DNA from: Neostapfia colusana
Lineage: Eukaryota; Streptophyta; Magnoliopsida; Poales; Poaceae
Length of the DNA: 64,000 nucleotides
NCBI GenBank assembly: GCA_030760725.1
Contig: JASWHV010000007.1
Location: 24,278,824 to 24,342,823 of the forward strand
Direction of reading: 5' to 3'
The notes under the pieces were generated by a model, which had not been told where the DNA came from, did no database searches, and saw only the letters and a program-made list of their open reading frames with translations. Positions within the stretch are counted from its first letter, which is position 1. Every line of letters begins with the position of its first letter. Shown here in pieces: positions 44,215 to 56,900 of this stretch. The position numbers were made by a program, and so were the translations under genes.

Positions 44215-47200
44215 CCGAACGGAGGGGACAATCAAGGAAACCGGGGACACCAGAACTATGCTCGCGGCAACGTGAACCATGTCTCTTCTGAGGAAGCACA
44301 ACAGGCTGAGGACGTCGTAATTGGTATGTTCCTTGCCAACTCCAACCCAGCCACCATCTTATTTGATTCTGGAGCATCGCATTCCTTCATATCATCCAAG
44401 TTTGTTGCCAAGCATAACCTACCCGTATCCTACTTAGAATGTGCTATGTTAGTTAATTCCCCCGGAGGAGAAATGAGGACTAATATAGTATGTCCAAAAG
44501 TAAGCCTTAAAATAAGGGGGGTAGACTTCCTTGCCAACCTTATTGTCTTGGATTCCAAAGAGATTGACATAATACTTGGGATGGATTGGTTAAACAAGCA
44601 CAACGGGGTAATCCAATGTGTTGAAAGAACCGTGCAATTAACAAATGAGAACGGCATCCGTGTCGAGTTTGAGTCAACCCAACAAAATACTGAAAAGGCA
44701 ATTTTGAACCATGTTGGAGCAGCAACATTGGACAGCATTCCAGTGGTTCAAGAATTTCCGGACGTATTTCCAGAAGAGCTTCCAGGTATGCCCCCTGATC
44801 GGGACATTGAGTTTGCCATTGATTTGGGACCTGGAACTGCACCCATAGCCAAGAGACCCTATAGGATGCCTGTCAATGAACTAGTGGAACTCAAGAAGCA
44901 AATTTAAGAGCAGCTGGAAAAGGGTTTTATATGTCCAAGCTCGTCACCATGGGGAGCTCCTGTGCTCTTCGTAGACAAGAAGGATGGAACCCAAAGGATG
45001 TGCGTGGACTATAGGTCTCTCAATGAGGTAACAATCAAGAACAAATACCCTCTGCCCCGTATAGAGGACCTGTTCGACCAAATGAAGGGAGCCAGAGTGT
45101 TCTCCAAAATCGATCTTCGGTGGGGATATTTCCAGCTGAAGATTAAGCCCTTCGATATACCCAAGACTGCCTTTCAAACACGGTATGGTTCGTATGAATA
45201 TACCGTCATGTCTTTTGGGTTAACAAATGCACCCGCATACTTCATGTACCTCATGAACAAGGTTTTCATGGAGTGTTTGGATAAGTTCATCGTGGTTTTC
45301 ATCGACGACATTATGGTGTATTCAAAAAGTGAGGAGGAGCATGAAGAACATTTCAAATTGACCTTGCAGAAATTGCGTGAGCATCAATTGTATGCCAAGC
45401 TTAACAAGTGTCAATTTTGGCTAAAGGAAATATCGTTCCTAGGCCACATTATCTCCGAAGAAGGGGTACCGGTTGATCCCGGAAAAGTGAGAGATGTTCT
45501 GAAGTGGGACCAGCCGCAAAACGTGAGGGATATTTGGAGTTTTCTTGGGATGGCTGGATACTATCGAAGATTCATCAAAGACTTCTCTAAGGTAGCAAAA
45601 CCTATGACGGGGTTGCTAACGAAGGGAAAGCCTTTCGATGGACACCAACATGCCAAGAAAGTTTTGAGGAGCTCAAGAAAAGGCTAACCACAGCGCCGGT
45701 TTTGGTATTGCCGGACGTAAGCAAGAGCTTTGACATATATTGTGATGTATCCAGACAGGGGCTCGGATGTGTGCTCATGCAAGAAGGACAAGTGGTAGCC
45801 TATGCCTCACGACAATTAAAGAAGCACGAGCTTAGTTACCCTACAAATGACTTGGAGCTAGCAGCAGTAGTGCATGCATTGAAGATTTGGAGACATTATA
45901 TCCTTGGTCATCGATGTGAGATCTATACGGATCATAAAAGCCTCAAGTACATATTTACACAAACGGACTTGAATTTGAGGCAACGTCGATGGTTGGAACT
46001 TATCAAGGATTACGATGTTGGAATCAACTATTACCCTGGGAAGGCCAATGTGGTAGCTGATGCATTGAGCCAAAATGGAGCATGTCACCAACTCACGGTT
46101 CGGGAGCTACCACCCGAACTACGTAAGGAGTTCGAACGGTTGCACCTCGGATTTTTAAACAACATGGAAATGTTGGAGATCCACTCTTCATTGGAGCAAG
46201 AGATAAGAGATGGTCAAGCCACGGATGAGGAGATTAAGGAGATCAAGGAAAGGATCCGACAAGGAATAGAGAAGGATTTCAAAGAAGATGAGAAGGGTAC
46301 GCTTTGGCTAGGAAAAAGGATTTGTGTGCCTAACGTGAAGCACCTCCACGACATGATATTGAAGGAGGCACATGATTCACCCTATTCCATACATCCCAGA
46401 AGTACCAAAATGTACAAGGACTTGGAAACTTGTTATTGGTGGGATGATATGAAAAGGGACATAGCCGAATACGTTGCCCTATGCGACACATGCCAACGGG
46501 TGAAGGCCGAAGATCAAAGACCTGCTGGATTGTTGCAACCCTTGAAGGTACCCGAATGGAAGTGGGAGGACATCAGTATGGATTTCATCGTCGGATTACC
46601 ACGTACTCAGTCGGGCTATGACTCCATCTGGGTTATCGTGGACCGATTGACGAAAACAGCCCATTTTCTCCCTATAAGGGCCAATTACAACGTTGCACAA
46701 TTAGCCAAGTTGTACATGGAGCAGATCGTGTGCCATCATGGAGTCCCGAAGAGGATAGTCTCGGATCGAGGTTCTCAGTTTACCTCTAGATTCTGGAGGA
46801 AGCTACAGAAAGCCGTGGGTACACGACTGGATTTTAGCTCTGCCTATCACCCACGAACCGATGGGCAAACCGAAAGGACAAACCAAATTCTGGAGGACAT
46901 GTTGAGAGCTTGCGCCAGGAAACGTGGGCGTAGTTGGGATAGGTGTTTACCGTACGCCGAATTTTCCTATAACAACAGCTATCAAGGTAGCTTGAAGATG
47001 TCGCCTTTCGAAGCATTATATGGTAGACGGTATAGAACACCGCTGTTTTAGAACGAAACCGGAGAAAACCAAGTGTTTGGACCCGAAGTGCTACAAGAAG
47101 CTGAAGAACAAGTCCAAATGATATGGGAGAACTTAAAGGCTGCTCACACGACAGAAAGGTTATGCGGACAATAGGCGCAGGAAGTTAACTTTTGAAGTAG

Positions 47201-47640
47201 GAGACTTCGTATACCTTAAGGTATCGCCTATCTGAGGCCAACGACGTTTCAACGTCAAAGGAAAGCTAGCACCTCGCTACATCGGACCATTTAAGATTTT
47301 GGACAAGCGAGGAGAAGTAGTCTATCAATTAGAGCTCCCAACATATCTCTCCGACGTACATGACGTGTTTCATGTATCCCAACTCAAGAAGTGCTTGAGA
47401 ATACCAGAGGAATAAATACCAATGGAAGAGCTTGAAATTCAAGAAGACCTAAACTATACGGAGCACCCTGTCTGAATTTTGGATGTAAAAGAAAGGGTCA
47501 CCAGGAACAAAGTGATCCGATGGTGCAAGGTACAATGGAGCCATCACACCGAAGCTGAAGCCACATGGGAGCGTGAAGAAAACATCAAGGCAGAATTTCC
47601 TTATCTGTTCTCTACTAACGAATCTCGAGGGCGAGATTCA
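44215..47640 (+). pseudogene. pol: TEK-4 pol, multiply broken
   Basis: In order: protease (ILFDSGASHSF), TAA at 44905-44907, RT with FSKIDLRWGYFQ (Arg-Trp instead of Arg-Ser) and FIDDIMVYS, a one-base loss near 45630, RNase H (IYCDVSRQGLG), integrase finger (HDSPYSIHPRSTKMY, CDTCQ) and core (SMDFIVGLP, SDRGSQF, HPRTDGQTERTNQ), TAG at 47049-47051, a frame break near 47145, further stops at 47233, 47413 and 47473, and chromodomain remains (RVTRNKVIRWCKVQWSHH). At least eight lesions, so no functional Pol. Several lesions look like C-to-T changes, as expected of methylated DNA. Confidence 0.85.
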
Positions 47641-47658
47641 ATTTAAGGAGGGTAGATT
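47620..47658 (+). promoter_or_regulatory. Palindrome and PPT of TEK-4
   Basis: GAATCTCGAGGGCGAGATTC (47620-47639) followed by AATTTAAGGAGGGTAGATT up to the 3' LTR. Confidence 0.75.
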
Positions 47659-47809
47659 TGTGACACCCTCATTTCTGGTTTCAGCATATATTCATGTTTT
47701 ATGAAGAGAAAATGTTTTTAAAAAAAGTAGGAACAGAGAACAATATCAAAAGGATAGCCAATAAGAGCTGAATCCAGTTCACCGAGAGCGCCGAAGACAA
47801 CTTACCGCG

Positions 47810-48440
47810 GCCCCATGGCCACGTGGCGTGTTCGGAGCTCATCCCTGCGAAATGGGGAGAGGTCCACCGCTAAACTGGCTACGTGGCAGGCTCGGGGCTC
47901 ATCTCCACAAAAGGGGGAGAGGTCCGACCCTGTGGGACACGTGTTGCCCCCGGAGCTAGCCTCTGCGGAAGAAGCAAAGACATTTTCCGCAGGACGCATG
48001 TCACCTCCGGAGCTAGTCACCACGGAAGTCAGAGGACCAGTCGCACGGGATACGTGTCCATCTCGGAGCTCACCTCCAAGAGGTCCGGTTCTATCAGACA
48101 CGAGTCGCAACCGGAGCTTATCTCCGGGAGGTCCATCACTATTGGACATGTGTGTTAACCTCGGAGCTCGTCTCTGAGAGGAAAGGAAGTCTGGTGCTGG
48201 AGCAACCTCCGGAGAGAGGAAAGGTCCGGCATTGACACGTGGCGTGTGCGGAGCCACCTCCGAATAAGAGAGGTGGTCACGACCGCCAGGATACGTGGCG
48301 CACGCGAAGCTCACCTCCAAAGGAGAGGGAGGTCTCACTCTCTTGACACGCGGCACCACTGGAGCTCGTCTCTGCGGAAGAGGAGAGACCGGGCCCCGAT
48401 GGACACGTGGAGCTTCCGGAGCTCATCACCGAGGAGGTAA
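47810..48440. repeat. G-box minisatellite in the TEK-4 3' LTR
   Basis: Copy of the 39615-40240 array with point changes and small indels. Confidence 0.8.
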
Positions 48441-48621
48441 CGAGTTCTGGAGCGGTTTTTGGATTCTGTACGCGTAGAAATACTAGTACAGAGAAGAAAC
48501 CGACCCGGATTCCACAATGATACCGCACCAAATCAACTAGATATAAGATTAAGATTCGACGACAATCTGAATAGAACTCTTAAATCAAAGTCCAATCAGA
48601 TTAGGGCTCTTCTCTTCCCGA

Positions 48622-48630
48622 TTATAAATA
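48622..48630 (+). promoter_or_regulatory. TATA box of the TEK-4 3' LTR
   Basis: TTATAAATA at the place equivalent to 40421. Confidence 0.6.
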
Positions 48631-50599
48631 GAACCCAGAACCTCAGGCCGAAACCACGAACTTCTTTTCCAACTCCTAAGCCGACGACTTAGAGCCCTAG
48701 CCTCAACTCACAGAGAAAGCCATCGCCGGAGTTCAGCAAAGTAGAACGCCGTAAGAGAGCCCAACGATCTGAGAAGGACCCGAGACTGAGGAGGACGTAA
48801 GGTAGGTCTCCAATACCACCTTACAACATCTTTGTGTTTTCTTTGCATCTGTTCTTCGATTCCTTTCGAACAGAAGCTTTCTCGTGGACAGATCACTTGT
48901 TGATCGGGTTGATATAAAGACAAGGTCATCACCACGTACACATCTGATCCGAACACCTCTGTTCATCATAAAACCATGCAAGAACACGTACAAGCCGACC
49001 TAATAAAACTAAACTGCATTATAGGATAGCATGCATACGCATCATCGCATCTAGTTAAAGTTTGTGCATGATATTGATTGTTATGAATCTTGTATGTGTG
49101 CGATCCTGTATAGCAGGACAAGTTCAGGGAGCTGTCTACGACGAGCTGTAACAACAAGGTTTTGAGATCCAAGAGCCACCAGAACCGCAGGAACAAGGCA
49201 AGTGCTCCTTGACCATATTGATCCTATGTTTTGGGTAAAACTGTTTTGTTTTGCAAAAAGGTGTGCGTGCTGAGTCAAACATGATGGGAAACACTTTTAT
49301 AGGAGTTTACTAACTTTGGTTAAACCACCTTTGTGGCCAGGGATGTTTACGAGTCAGGTATGGTTTTCACTTTTATGCTTCGCTGAGTCCTTGGGATTGG
49401 GAAGCGAGATAGATGTGTCTAGCTAACTGCACTCATAATGATAATGAGAAACTGGTATTGTTAATGAACATAGATCGGAGGGAGATCTAGGCAAGCCTGG
49501 GTTTGTGAATGAGGTAGCATGAGATGGTGGTTTACTTGCCGTAGATCTATGGACCGGTTCATGCATGCACATGCCAGGATAACAGTGCCACCACAAGGCC
49601 AAGTATGGGTGCGGCTTAGCTGAGTAATTAAGTAAGTTGCTAGATTGTTATGGACTGTGGAAAGCGCGGGGAATGGAAGTTGAGTGAGGACTGCCCTGGG
49701 AACTGCATGGCACAAGAGGGGGCCCGTGGGTGGGAGAATTGGAGATTCTAGCCTGCCGGTGAAACCTTAGTGAGTCCATACTTCTAGTAGCTCCTTTGTA
49801 AAGGCTATTTTGTGATCTATTGGCCATACACCGACAGTTGTGTACTGGTATAATGGAGGTTCTGCAGTCGCCGACGGGTGACGAAATCACAAACTTGTGG
49901 GTAAAGAGGTACAAACTCTGCAGGGTTATTAAAACTATCATGATAGCCGAGCTTACGGTCACGAGCACCTGGCCAACTTCCATGATTAGTCGAGATGGTT
50001 TTTGGGAGGGTTATTGGATGTGGTCATTGGGATGGTTTTTGGTTATGGTTTAGGACTGTTGAGTCCGGGTGATAAGATGGGTTGCATGACTGTTGAGTCG
50101 TGGCAACAAGGTTGGTCTCGGTGGGAGACGAAGTTGTCTTATGAAATGAAATGGTAGCGAATACGAGATGGTATTCTTGAGATGGTAGCGAATACGAGGA
50201 GGTATTCATGAGGATGAGGTTGATTGATGACTGGTTATGACATGGAAAGTTAATGAACTTAACAGAGGTACGATTGGTATTTTAATACATGTTGGGATTA
50301 CATTCACTTAAAGATAAGTCGCTGTTTTATCGTGCTTTTGATAAATAACTTTGCTTTTCTGCAAATGAGCCTTTTTATACCTACCTTGCTACGAGCTTTA
50401 TATCATATTTTCCCGCACTTGCTGGGTACATCATTGTACTCAAACTTGCATTATTATTTCATCATCAGCAGCAGGAGAAGACTACTATGAAGACCAAGTG
50501 GAGCATTAAGGCGTGTGATCTGTTCTCAACCTTGCCTGTGGGAATGGAATAGAGATGGAGCAATTTGCTGCTTAGATTTGCTTCCGCATTAGTTAAATT

Positions 50600-50604
50600 G
50601 CTTC
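50600..50604. repeat. TSD GCTTC of SOLO-3 (left copy)
   Basis: The second copy is at 51624-51628. The empty site is seen in the TEK-4 5' LTR near 42390-42396 (ATTGCTTCCGCATT). Confidence 0.9.
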
Positions 50605-51064
50605 TGATGAACCCAACGGGTACGGGGGACGCCCTATCTTTCGATGAGAGATGTTGGTAATGAACGAATTTGGTGGAGGCCGACGTTGGCTGCCCGACTA
50701 CCACAACCAGAATGGTGTGGCGCCTTGAGCAACAGTTACACCGTCTCCTGGTAACTACGATTTGGGTGGAGGTCGACGTTGTGCTACCCGACTACAACAA
50801 CCACAAGGATGCTGCGCCTTAGCGATAGTTACACCAGCTCCTGTTGTTGCTGTACTTGCCATGCCAAGAACAGCCTTGAACCTGCAAGCAATCGAAGAAC
50901 AAGCAAGAACAAGATAAATAGCAAACACTCACGGGTGTGAAAAAGTTGGGGTTCTGATTCAAGTAATCGGAAGGTCTCGTCGACACTTGCGTTACAAGGA
51001 AGTAGCAATGGCTAAACTTACAGAAAACAAAACCCGCCCTGTCAAGGAGCTCTTGGACTACTTA

Positions 51065-51330
51065 AATAGGTGAGGGAAGAGGGAAATTCGTCCAGCAACA
51101 AAGGTAGGACGTGATCTTCCTTATTCCCTTCCTTTTTCTGTGATAGACTACCATTTAATAGGGAAAGAAAGAGGGAAACCCATCCAGCAGCAAGGCAGGA
51201 TATGATTTCCTCTATTTCTTTCCTTATTATAGCACATCTATCTTTAAATGGGGGAAGAAAGAGGGAATTTCGTCCAGCAGCAAAGTTGGACGAGATTTCC
51301 CTTATTCCTTTTCTTATTTGTCTAAATCTC
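51065..51330. repeat. Three ~90-bp imperfect tandem repeats in SOLO-3
   Basis: Each unit contains a GAAAGAGGGAA-like word, CGTCCAGCAGCAAAG and GGA-(C/T)GTGAT-TTCC(T/C)TTATTCC. Confidence 0.7.
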
Positions 51331-51352
51331 TCTTTATTACATGGCCCTAGCC

Positions 51353-51622
51353 TCAAGATTTCTCCTCGGGTGGAGCAGCCTTTATTGCATTAATCCCTCC
51401 ATCCCTCCTAGCTGGATCAATTCCCAAGCACCTAATAATAACAAGGTCATCACAAGGCTTTAATAGGTCCCCATTTGAAGGATAATTACTTTGAACAGCC
51501 AGGAATGAATTCACCTGATAATTAAGTTGACGTGCACGAGCGTGTGTCATTGGACCTTGATTAGCTGAGAGTGGTGAATGGGCTGGTGTTGTGGTTGTAT
51601 CAACGGTAGCGATGTCCGCATC
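51353..51622 (-). pseudogene. C-terminal pol tail encoded in the SOLO-3 LTR
   Basis: From the first full codon of the LTR to a TGA at 51353-51355 one frame is open (90 codons with stop). It contains GPMTHARARQLNYQV, a motif I know from the C-terminal ends of grass Ty3/gypsy polyproteins (usually GPMTRARARQLN), and CDDLVIIRCLG. In a full element this would be the end of pol running across the PPT into the 3' LTR. Here the rest of pol is gone. Confidence 0.65.
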
Positions 51623-52841
51623 AGCTTCGGCATTAGTTAGAAGACTTTACGCTGCATAGAAATAAATACTTCCGCTGTGAGCATGAGTCCAAGACTCATG
51701 AGACATTGTAATAAACTCTGTTATTCATGGTTATATATATTCTGAATTCAGTTTGTGGAATATATGTGTATGTGTGATGAACATCCTGGGCACACATATG
51801 CATTAGTTCTCGGTTCCGTGGTTTTCCACAGAATTGAGGGCGTCATAGTGGTGGCACTGTTATCCTGGCATGGCTGGCATGAACCGATCCTTAGATCTAC
51901 GGCAAGTAAACCACCATCTTATTCTACCTCATCCACAAACTAAGCTTGCCTAGATCTCTCTCCAATTCATGTTCATTAACATCAAGTTCTCATTATCAAT
52001 ATTCTCATGAGTGCAGTAGCTAGACACTTCCTATCGCTTCCCATAACCCGTAGATTAGCGAAGCAAAAAGAAAAAACGACCATACCCAACTCATCAATTG
52101 TCCCGGCGACAAGGGTGGTTAACAAAACTAGTAAGCTCCTATGAAAGGGTTTCCCATCAAGTTGACTCAAGCACACACACCTTTTCGCAAACAAAATAGT
52201 TTCAAAAACATGGGATCAGTATGGTCAAGGGTCACTTGCCTTGTTCCTATGGCTTCTGTTGCTCTGGGATCTCGAAGTCTTGTTGTTGCGGCTCGTCGTA
52301 GATAGCTCCCTGAGCTTGTCCTTCTACTCATGATCACGCATATACAAGGTTCATAGCAATCAATTATCATGCACAAACTTTACTTAAGATGCAATGATGC
52401 ATATGCATGCTAATCCTATGATGCAGTTTAGTTTGTACGTGTTCTGGCATGGCTTGCATGGGTTCTACGATGAACAGAGGTGTAAAGATCAAATGTGGAC
52501 GTGGCGATGATCTCATGACAAGATCTAGATCAAACAGATCAACACGTGATATGTCCACGAAAAAGCTTCTGTTCGAAAGGATCGAAGAGAACAGATGCAA
52601 AGAAAACAGCGATGATGTTGTAAGGTGGTAATGGAGACCTACCTTACCTGCTTCGGGTCCTTCCTCTAGCAAAAACAGATCGTCGGCTCTCCTCCGGCGA
52701 TGGCGATCGTGTCTGGGCTCGTCGGCGGTCTCTTCGGTGGTCAAACTCCAGTGAAGGGGTTTAGCTCGGAGAGTTTGGGGGCTAGGGCTTCTAAGTTGTG
52801 GGCTTAGAAAAGATGTTACGACCAAGGGGTTGTTTTGGATT

Positions 52842-52853
52842 CTATTTATAATC
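52842..52853 (-). promoter_or_regulatory. TATA box of the TEK-3 3' LTR
   Basis: GATTATAAATAG on the minus strand. The 5' LTR counterpart is at 61307-61317. Confidence 0.6.
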
Positions 52854-53044
52854 GAGAAAAGAAGAGTCCTCCTCCGATTGGATTTCAAATAAGAGTCCTA
52901 TTTGATTTGTGTTTGAATCTTAACAACTTATCTCTTGCTGATTTGTTGCAGTATTCAACGTAGAAGAGTTCGTGTCGGTTTCCTCTGTGTCGGGCACTCG
53001 TGCATGGGAGAAAAACCGCTTCAGAATCGCATCCCTACGCAGGG

Positions 53045-53765
53045 ATAAGCTCCGGAGGCTCCACGTATCCAGCGGGGGCCTGGGCTTCCCTTTTCCTCAG
53101 GGGCGAGCTCTGGTTGTGCCGCGTGTCAGGCGGGCGGGATCTCCCTCTGCCTCAAAGGCGAGCTCTACGTGCACCACGTGTCCTAGCGGGCGGCGACCTT
53201 CCTCTCTCCAGAGGCGAGCTCCGCGTGCGCCACGTGTCAGTGACCTTCTTTCTGCTCAGGAATTAGCTCCGAGGTTGACACATGTACGACAGTGACGGAC
53301 CTCCTAGAGTTGAGCTCCGAGGTCGACACATGTCCATCAGCGTCGGACCTCCTGGAGATGAGCTCCAGAGGTGACACGTGTCTGGTAGTGTCGGACCTCT
53401 CGAAGGCGAGCTCCGGAGGTGACACGTGTCCAGTAGGACTGGACCGCTCGGAGACGAGCTCTGAGAGCGACACGTGTCCCGCGGTGTTGGACCTCTCGAA
53501 AGTGAGTTCTGAGAGCGACACGTGTCCCGCGTGGCTGGTCCTCTCTTTTCTGCAGTGACAAGCTCCGAAGGCGACACGTGTCCTGCGGGCTGACCTCGCT
53601 CCTCCACAGAGGCTAGCTCCGGGGGCAACACGTGTCCCACGGGGTCGGACCTCGCCCCTTCCGCAGAGACGAGTCCCGAGCCTTCCACGTAGCCAGTTAG
53701 CGGCGGACCTCCCCCTCTTTTGTGGGGATGAGCTCCGAAGGCGCCACGTGGCCAGCGGGCCGCGG
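53045..53765. repeat. G-box minisatellite in the TEK-3 3' LTR
   Basis: About 14 units of ~48-50 bp, most containing CGACACGTGTCC or a close variant and a GGACCTC-CGAGCTC block. CACGTG is palindromic, so the sites read the same on both strands. Confidence 0.85.
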
Positions 53766-53908
53766 GAAATGTCTTCGGTGCTCTCGGTGAACTGGAATTT
53801 GCTCGTTTCAGCTATCTTTGTGATTCTTTTTCTATTTCCACTTCTTTTAAAATGTTTTCTTTATATAAAATATGAATGCATGCATAAATCGAAATTGAGG
53901 GTGTCACA

Positions 53909-56900
53909 AATCTACCCCCTTAAATTGAATCTCGCCCTCAAGATTCGCTAGTGGAGAATAGATGAGGGAATTCTGTCTTGATATCTTCTTCACGCTCCCA
54001 TGTGGCTTCAGCTTCTGTGTGGTGGCTCTATTGTACCTTGCACCAACGGATCACTTTGTTCCTCATGACCCTTTCCTTCACATCCAAAATTCAGACAGAG
54101 TGCTCTACATAGGTCAAATCCTCTTGAATTTCTAGCTCATCCATCGGTACTTGTTCTTCTGGTACTCTCAGGCACTTCTTGAGCTGGGATACATGAAACA
54201 CGTCATGCACGTCGGAGAGGTGCGTTGGGAGCTCTAGTTGATAGGCTACTTCTCCTCGCTTGACTAAAATCTTAAATGGCCCGATGTAGCGAGGTGCTAG
54301 CTTGCCTTTGACGTTGAAACGTCGTTGGACTCGGATAGGTGATACCTTAAGGTATACGAAGTCTCCTACTTCGAAAGTCAACTTCCTTCGCCTATTTTCC
54401 GCATAGCCTTTCTGTCGTGACTGAGCAGCCTTCAAGTTCTCCCGTATTGTATGGACTTGCTTCTCAGCTTCTTGTAGCACTTCGGGTCCAAACACTTGGT
54501 TTTCTCCGGTCTCGTTCCAAAACAACGGCGTTCTACACCATCTACCATAGAATGCTTCAAAAGGTGACATCTTCAAGCTAGCTTGATAGCTGTTGTTATA
54601 GGAGAATTCGGCATATGGCAAGCTCCTATCCCAACTATGCCCATGTTTCAAGGCGCAAGCTCTCAACATGTCTTCCAAAATTTGGTTTGTCCTCTAGGTT
54701 TGTCCATCAGTCTGCGGGTGGTAAGCGGAGCTAAAATCCAGTCGTGTACTCATAGCCTCATGCAGCTTCCTCCAGAACCTAGAGGTAAACTGAGAACCCC
54801 GATCTGAGACTATCCTCTTCGGGACTCCATGGCGGCACACGATTTTCTCCATGTACAGCTCGGCTAGATCTGCCACGCGGTACATGGTTTTAACAGGAAG
54901 AAAATGAGCTGTTTTCGTCAATCGGTCCACGATAACCAAGATGGAGTCGTAACCCGACCGAGTATGTGGCAATCCAACGATGAAATCCATACTGATGTCT
55001 TCCCATTTCCACTCGGGTACTTTTAATGGTTGTAACAGTCCAGCGGGTCTTTGATGTTCGGCCTTCACCCGTTGGCATGTGTCGCATAGGGCAACATACT
55101 CAGCTATGTCACTTTTCATACCATCCCACCAATAACAGGTTTTTAGGTCCTTGTATATCTCTGTACTGCCGGGATGTATGGAATAGGGTGAATCATGTGC
55201 CTCCTTTAATTTCCCGTCGCGGATATGCTTCACATTAGGCACGCAAATCCTTTTCCCTAACCAAAGTGTACCCCTCTCATCTTCCTTGAAGTCCTTTTCT
55301 ATTCCTTGTCAGATCCTTTCCTTGACCTCCTTGATCTCCTCATCCGTAGCTTGGCCATCTCTTATCTCTTATTCCAACGAAGAGTGGAGTTCCATCACTT
55401 CCATCTCGTTCAAGAAACCGAGATGTAACCGTTCAAACTCCTTGCGTAGCTCGGGTGGTAGCTGCCAAACTCTAAGTTGGTGACATGCTCCCTTTCGGCT
55501 CAATGCATCGGCTACTACATTGGCCTTTCCGGGGTGATAGTTGATTCCAACATCATAATCCTTGATAAGTTCCAACCATCGACGTTGCCTCAAATTCAAA
55601 TCCGTTTGGGTGAATATGTACTTGAGGCTTTTATGATCCGTATAGATCTTACATCGATGACCAAGGATATAATGTCTCCAAATCTTTAATGCATGCACCA
55701 CGGCTGCTAGTTCCAAGTCATGTGTGGGGTAATTCAGCTCGTGTTTCTTGAGTTGTCTCGACGCATCGGCTACCACTTGTCCTTCTTGCATGAGCACACA
55801 TCCAAGCCCTTGTCTGGATGCGTCACAATATATGTCAAAGCTCTTGCTTACGTCCGGTAATACTAGAACCGGTGCTGTGGTTAGCCTTTTCTTGAGCTCA
55901 TGAAAGCTTTCTTAGCACAATGGGGTCCATTGGAAGGCTTTTCCTTTCATTAGCAATTCCTTCATAGGTTTTGCTATCTTGGAGAAGTCCTTGATGAAAC
56001 GTCGGTAGTATCCAGCCATCCCAAGAAAACTCCGAATGTCCCTCACGTTCTGCAGTTTGTTCCACTTCAGAACATCTCCCACTTTTCCGGGATCAACCGA
56101 TACTCCTTCCTTGGAGATGATGTGGCCAAGGAACAATATCTCCTTTAGCCAAAATTGACATTTGCTGAGCTTGGCATATAATTGATGCTCTCGCAGCTTT
56201 TGCAATGTCAATCTCAAGTGTTCTTCATGTTCCTCCTCGCTTTTCGAATACACCATGATGTCGTCAATGAAAACCACGATGAACTTGTCCAAGTAATCCA
56301 TGAAAACCTTGTTCATGAGGTACATGAAGTATGCGGGTGCATTCGTTAACCCAAAAGACATAACGGTATATTCATACAAACCATACCGTGTTCTAAAGGC
56401 AGTCTTGGGTATATCGGAGGGCTTAATCTTCAGCTGGAAATATCCCGACCGAAGATCAATCTTGGATAAGACTCGGGCTCCCTTCATTTGGTCGAATAGG
56501 TCCTCTATACGGGGCAGAGGGTACTTGTTCTTGATCGTCACCTCATTGAGAGACCTATAGTCCACACACATCCTTTGGGTCCCATCCTTCTTGTCTACGA
56601 AGAGCACGGGGCTTCCCATGGTGACGAGCTCGGGCGTATAAAACCCTTTTCCGGTTGCTCCTGTATCTGCTTCTTCAGTTCCACTAGCTTGTTGACGGGC
56701 ATCCTATATGGTCTATTTGCTATAGGTGCAGTTCCGAGTACCATGTCAATGGAAAACTCGATGTCCCGGTCAGGTGGCATACCTGGAAGTTCTTCTGGAA
56801 ACACGTCCGAAAATTATTGAACCACCAGAATGCTTTCCGCGGTTGCTTCTTCGACGTGGTTCAACGTCGCCTTCACGGTTGCCGGTTGGGCTGACTCGAA

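Larger units (their letters stand above)
50605..51623 (-). mobile_element. SOLO-3: 1019-bp solo LTR of another family
   Basis: Ends TGATG and CATCA (inverted), flanked by GCTTC duplications. Not related to the Tekay LTRs around it. Orientation is taken as minus because the minus strand opens with a pol-like coding tail (51353-51622). A TATA-like TATTTAAG lies on the minus strand near 51061-51068. It has an internal ~80-bp imperfect duplication (50680-50840) and three ~90-bp imperfect repeats (51065-51330). No PBS or PPT is inside, so it is a solo LTR. Confidence 0.8.
39465..51847 (+). mobile_element. TEK-4: Tekay chromovirus in the TEK-3 3' LTR
   Basis: A plus-strand element with 5' LTR 39465-42616 (3.15 kb), PBS, PBS-like array, gag-pol remains, palindrome and PPT, and 3' LTR 47659-51847, which contains SOLO-3. 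Without SOLO-3 the 3' LTR is about 3.17 kb. The LTRs differ at roughly 4% of sites over the first 150 bp, consistent with TEK-4 being younger than TEK-3. The terminal bases have decayed (...CAGA in the 5' LTR, ...CATA in the 3' LTR, against ...CACA in TEK-3). Confidence 0.9.
47659..51847 (+). repeat. 3' LTR of TEK-4 with SOLO-3 inside
   Basis: Homologous to the 5' LTR throughout, with the 1019-bp SOLO-3 plus a 5-bp TSD inserted in a CTTCCGCATTAGTTA repeat region. Ends GGCGTCATA before the GTGGT TSD. Confidence 0.9.
51853..53908 (-). repeat. TEK-3 3' LTR, U3-side segment
   Basis: Continues the LTR after TEK-4. Contains the R/U5 start, a minus-strand TATA box (52842-52853), the G-box array and the terminus GTGTCACA beside the PPT. 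Confidence 0.85.

Noticed and set aside
53237..53688. Repetitive 60-140-aa ORFs over the G-box arrays
   Set aside because: Translation of a ~48-bp tandem repeat (a multiple of three), open on both strands. Not evidence of a gene.
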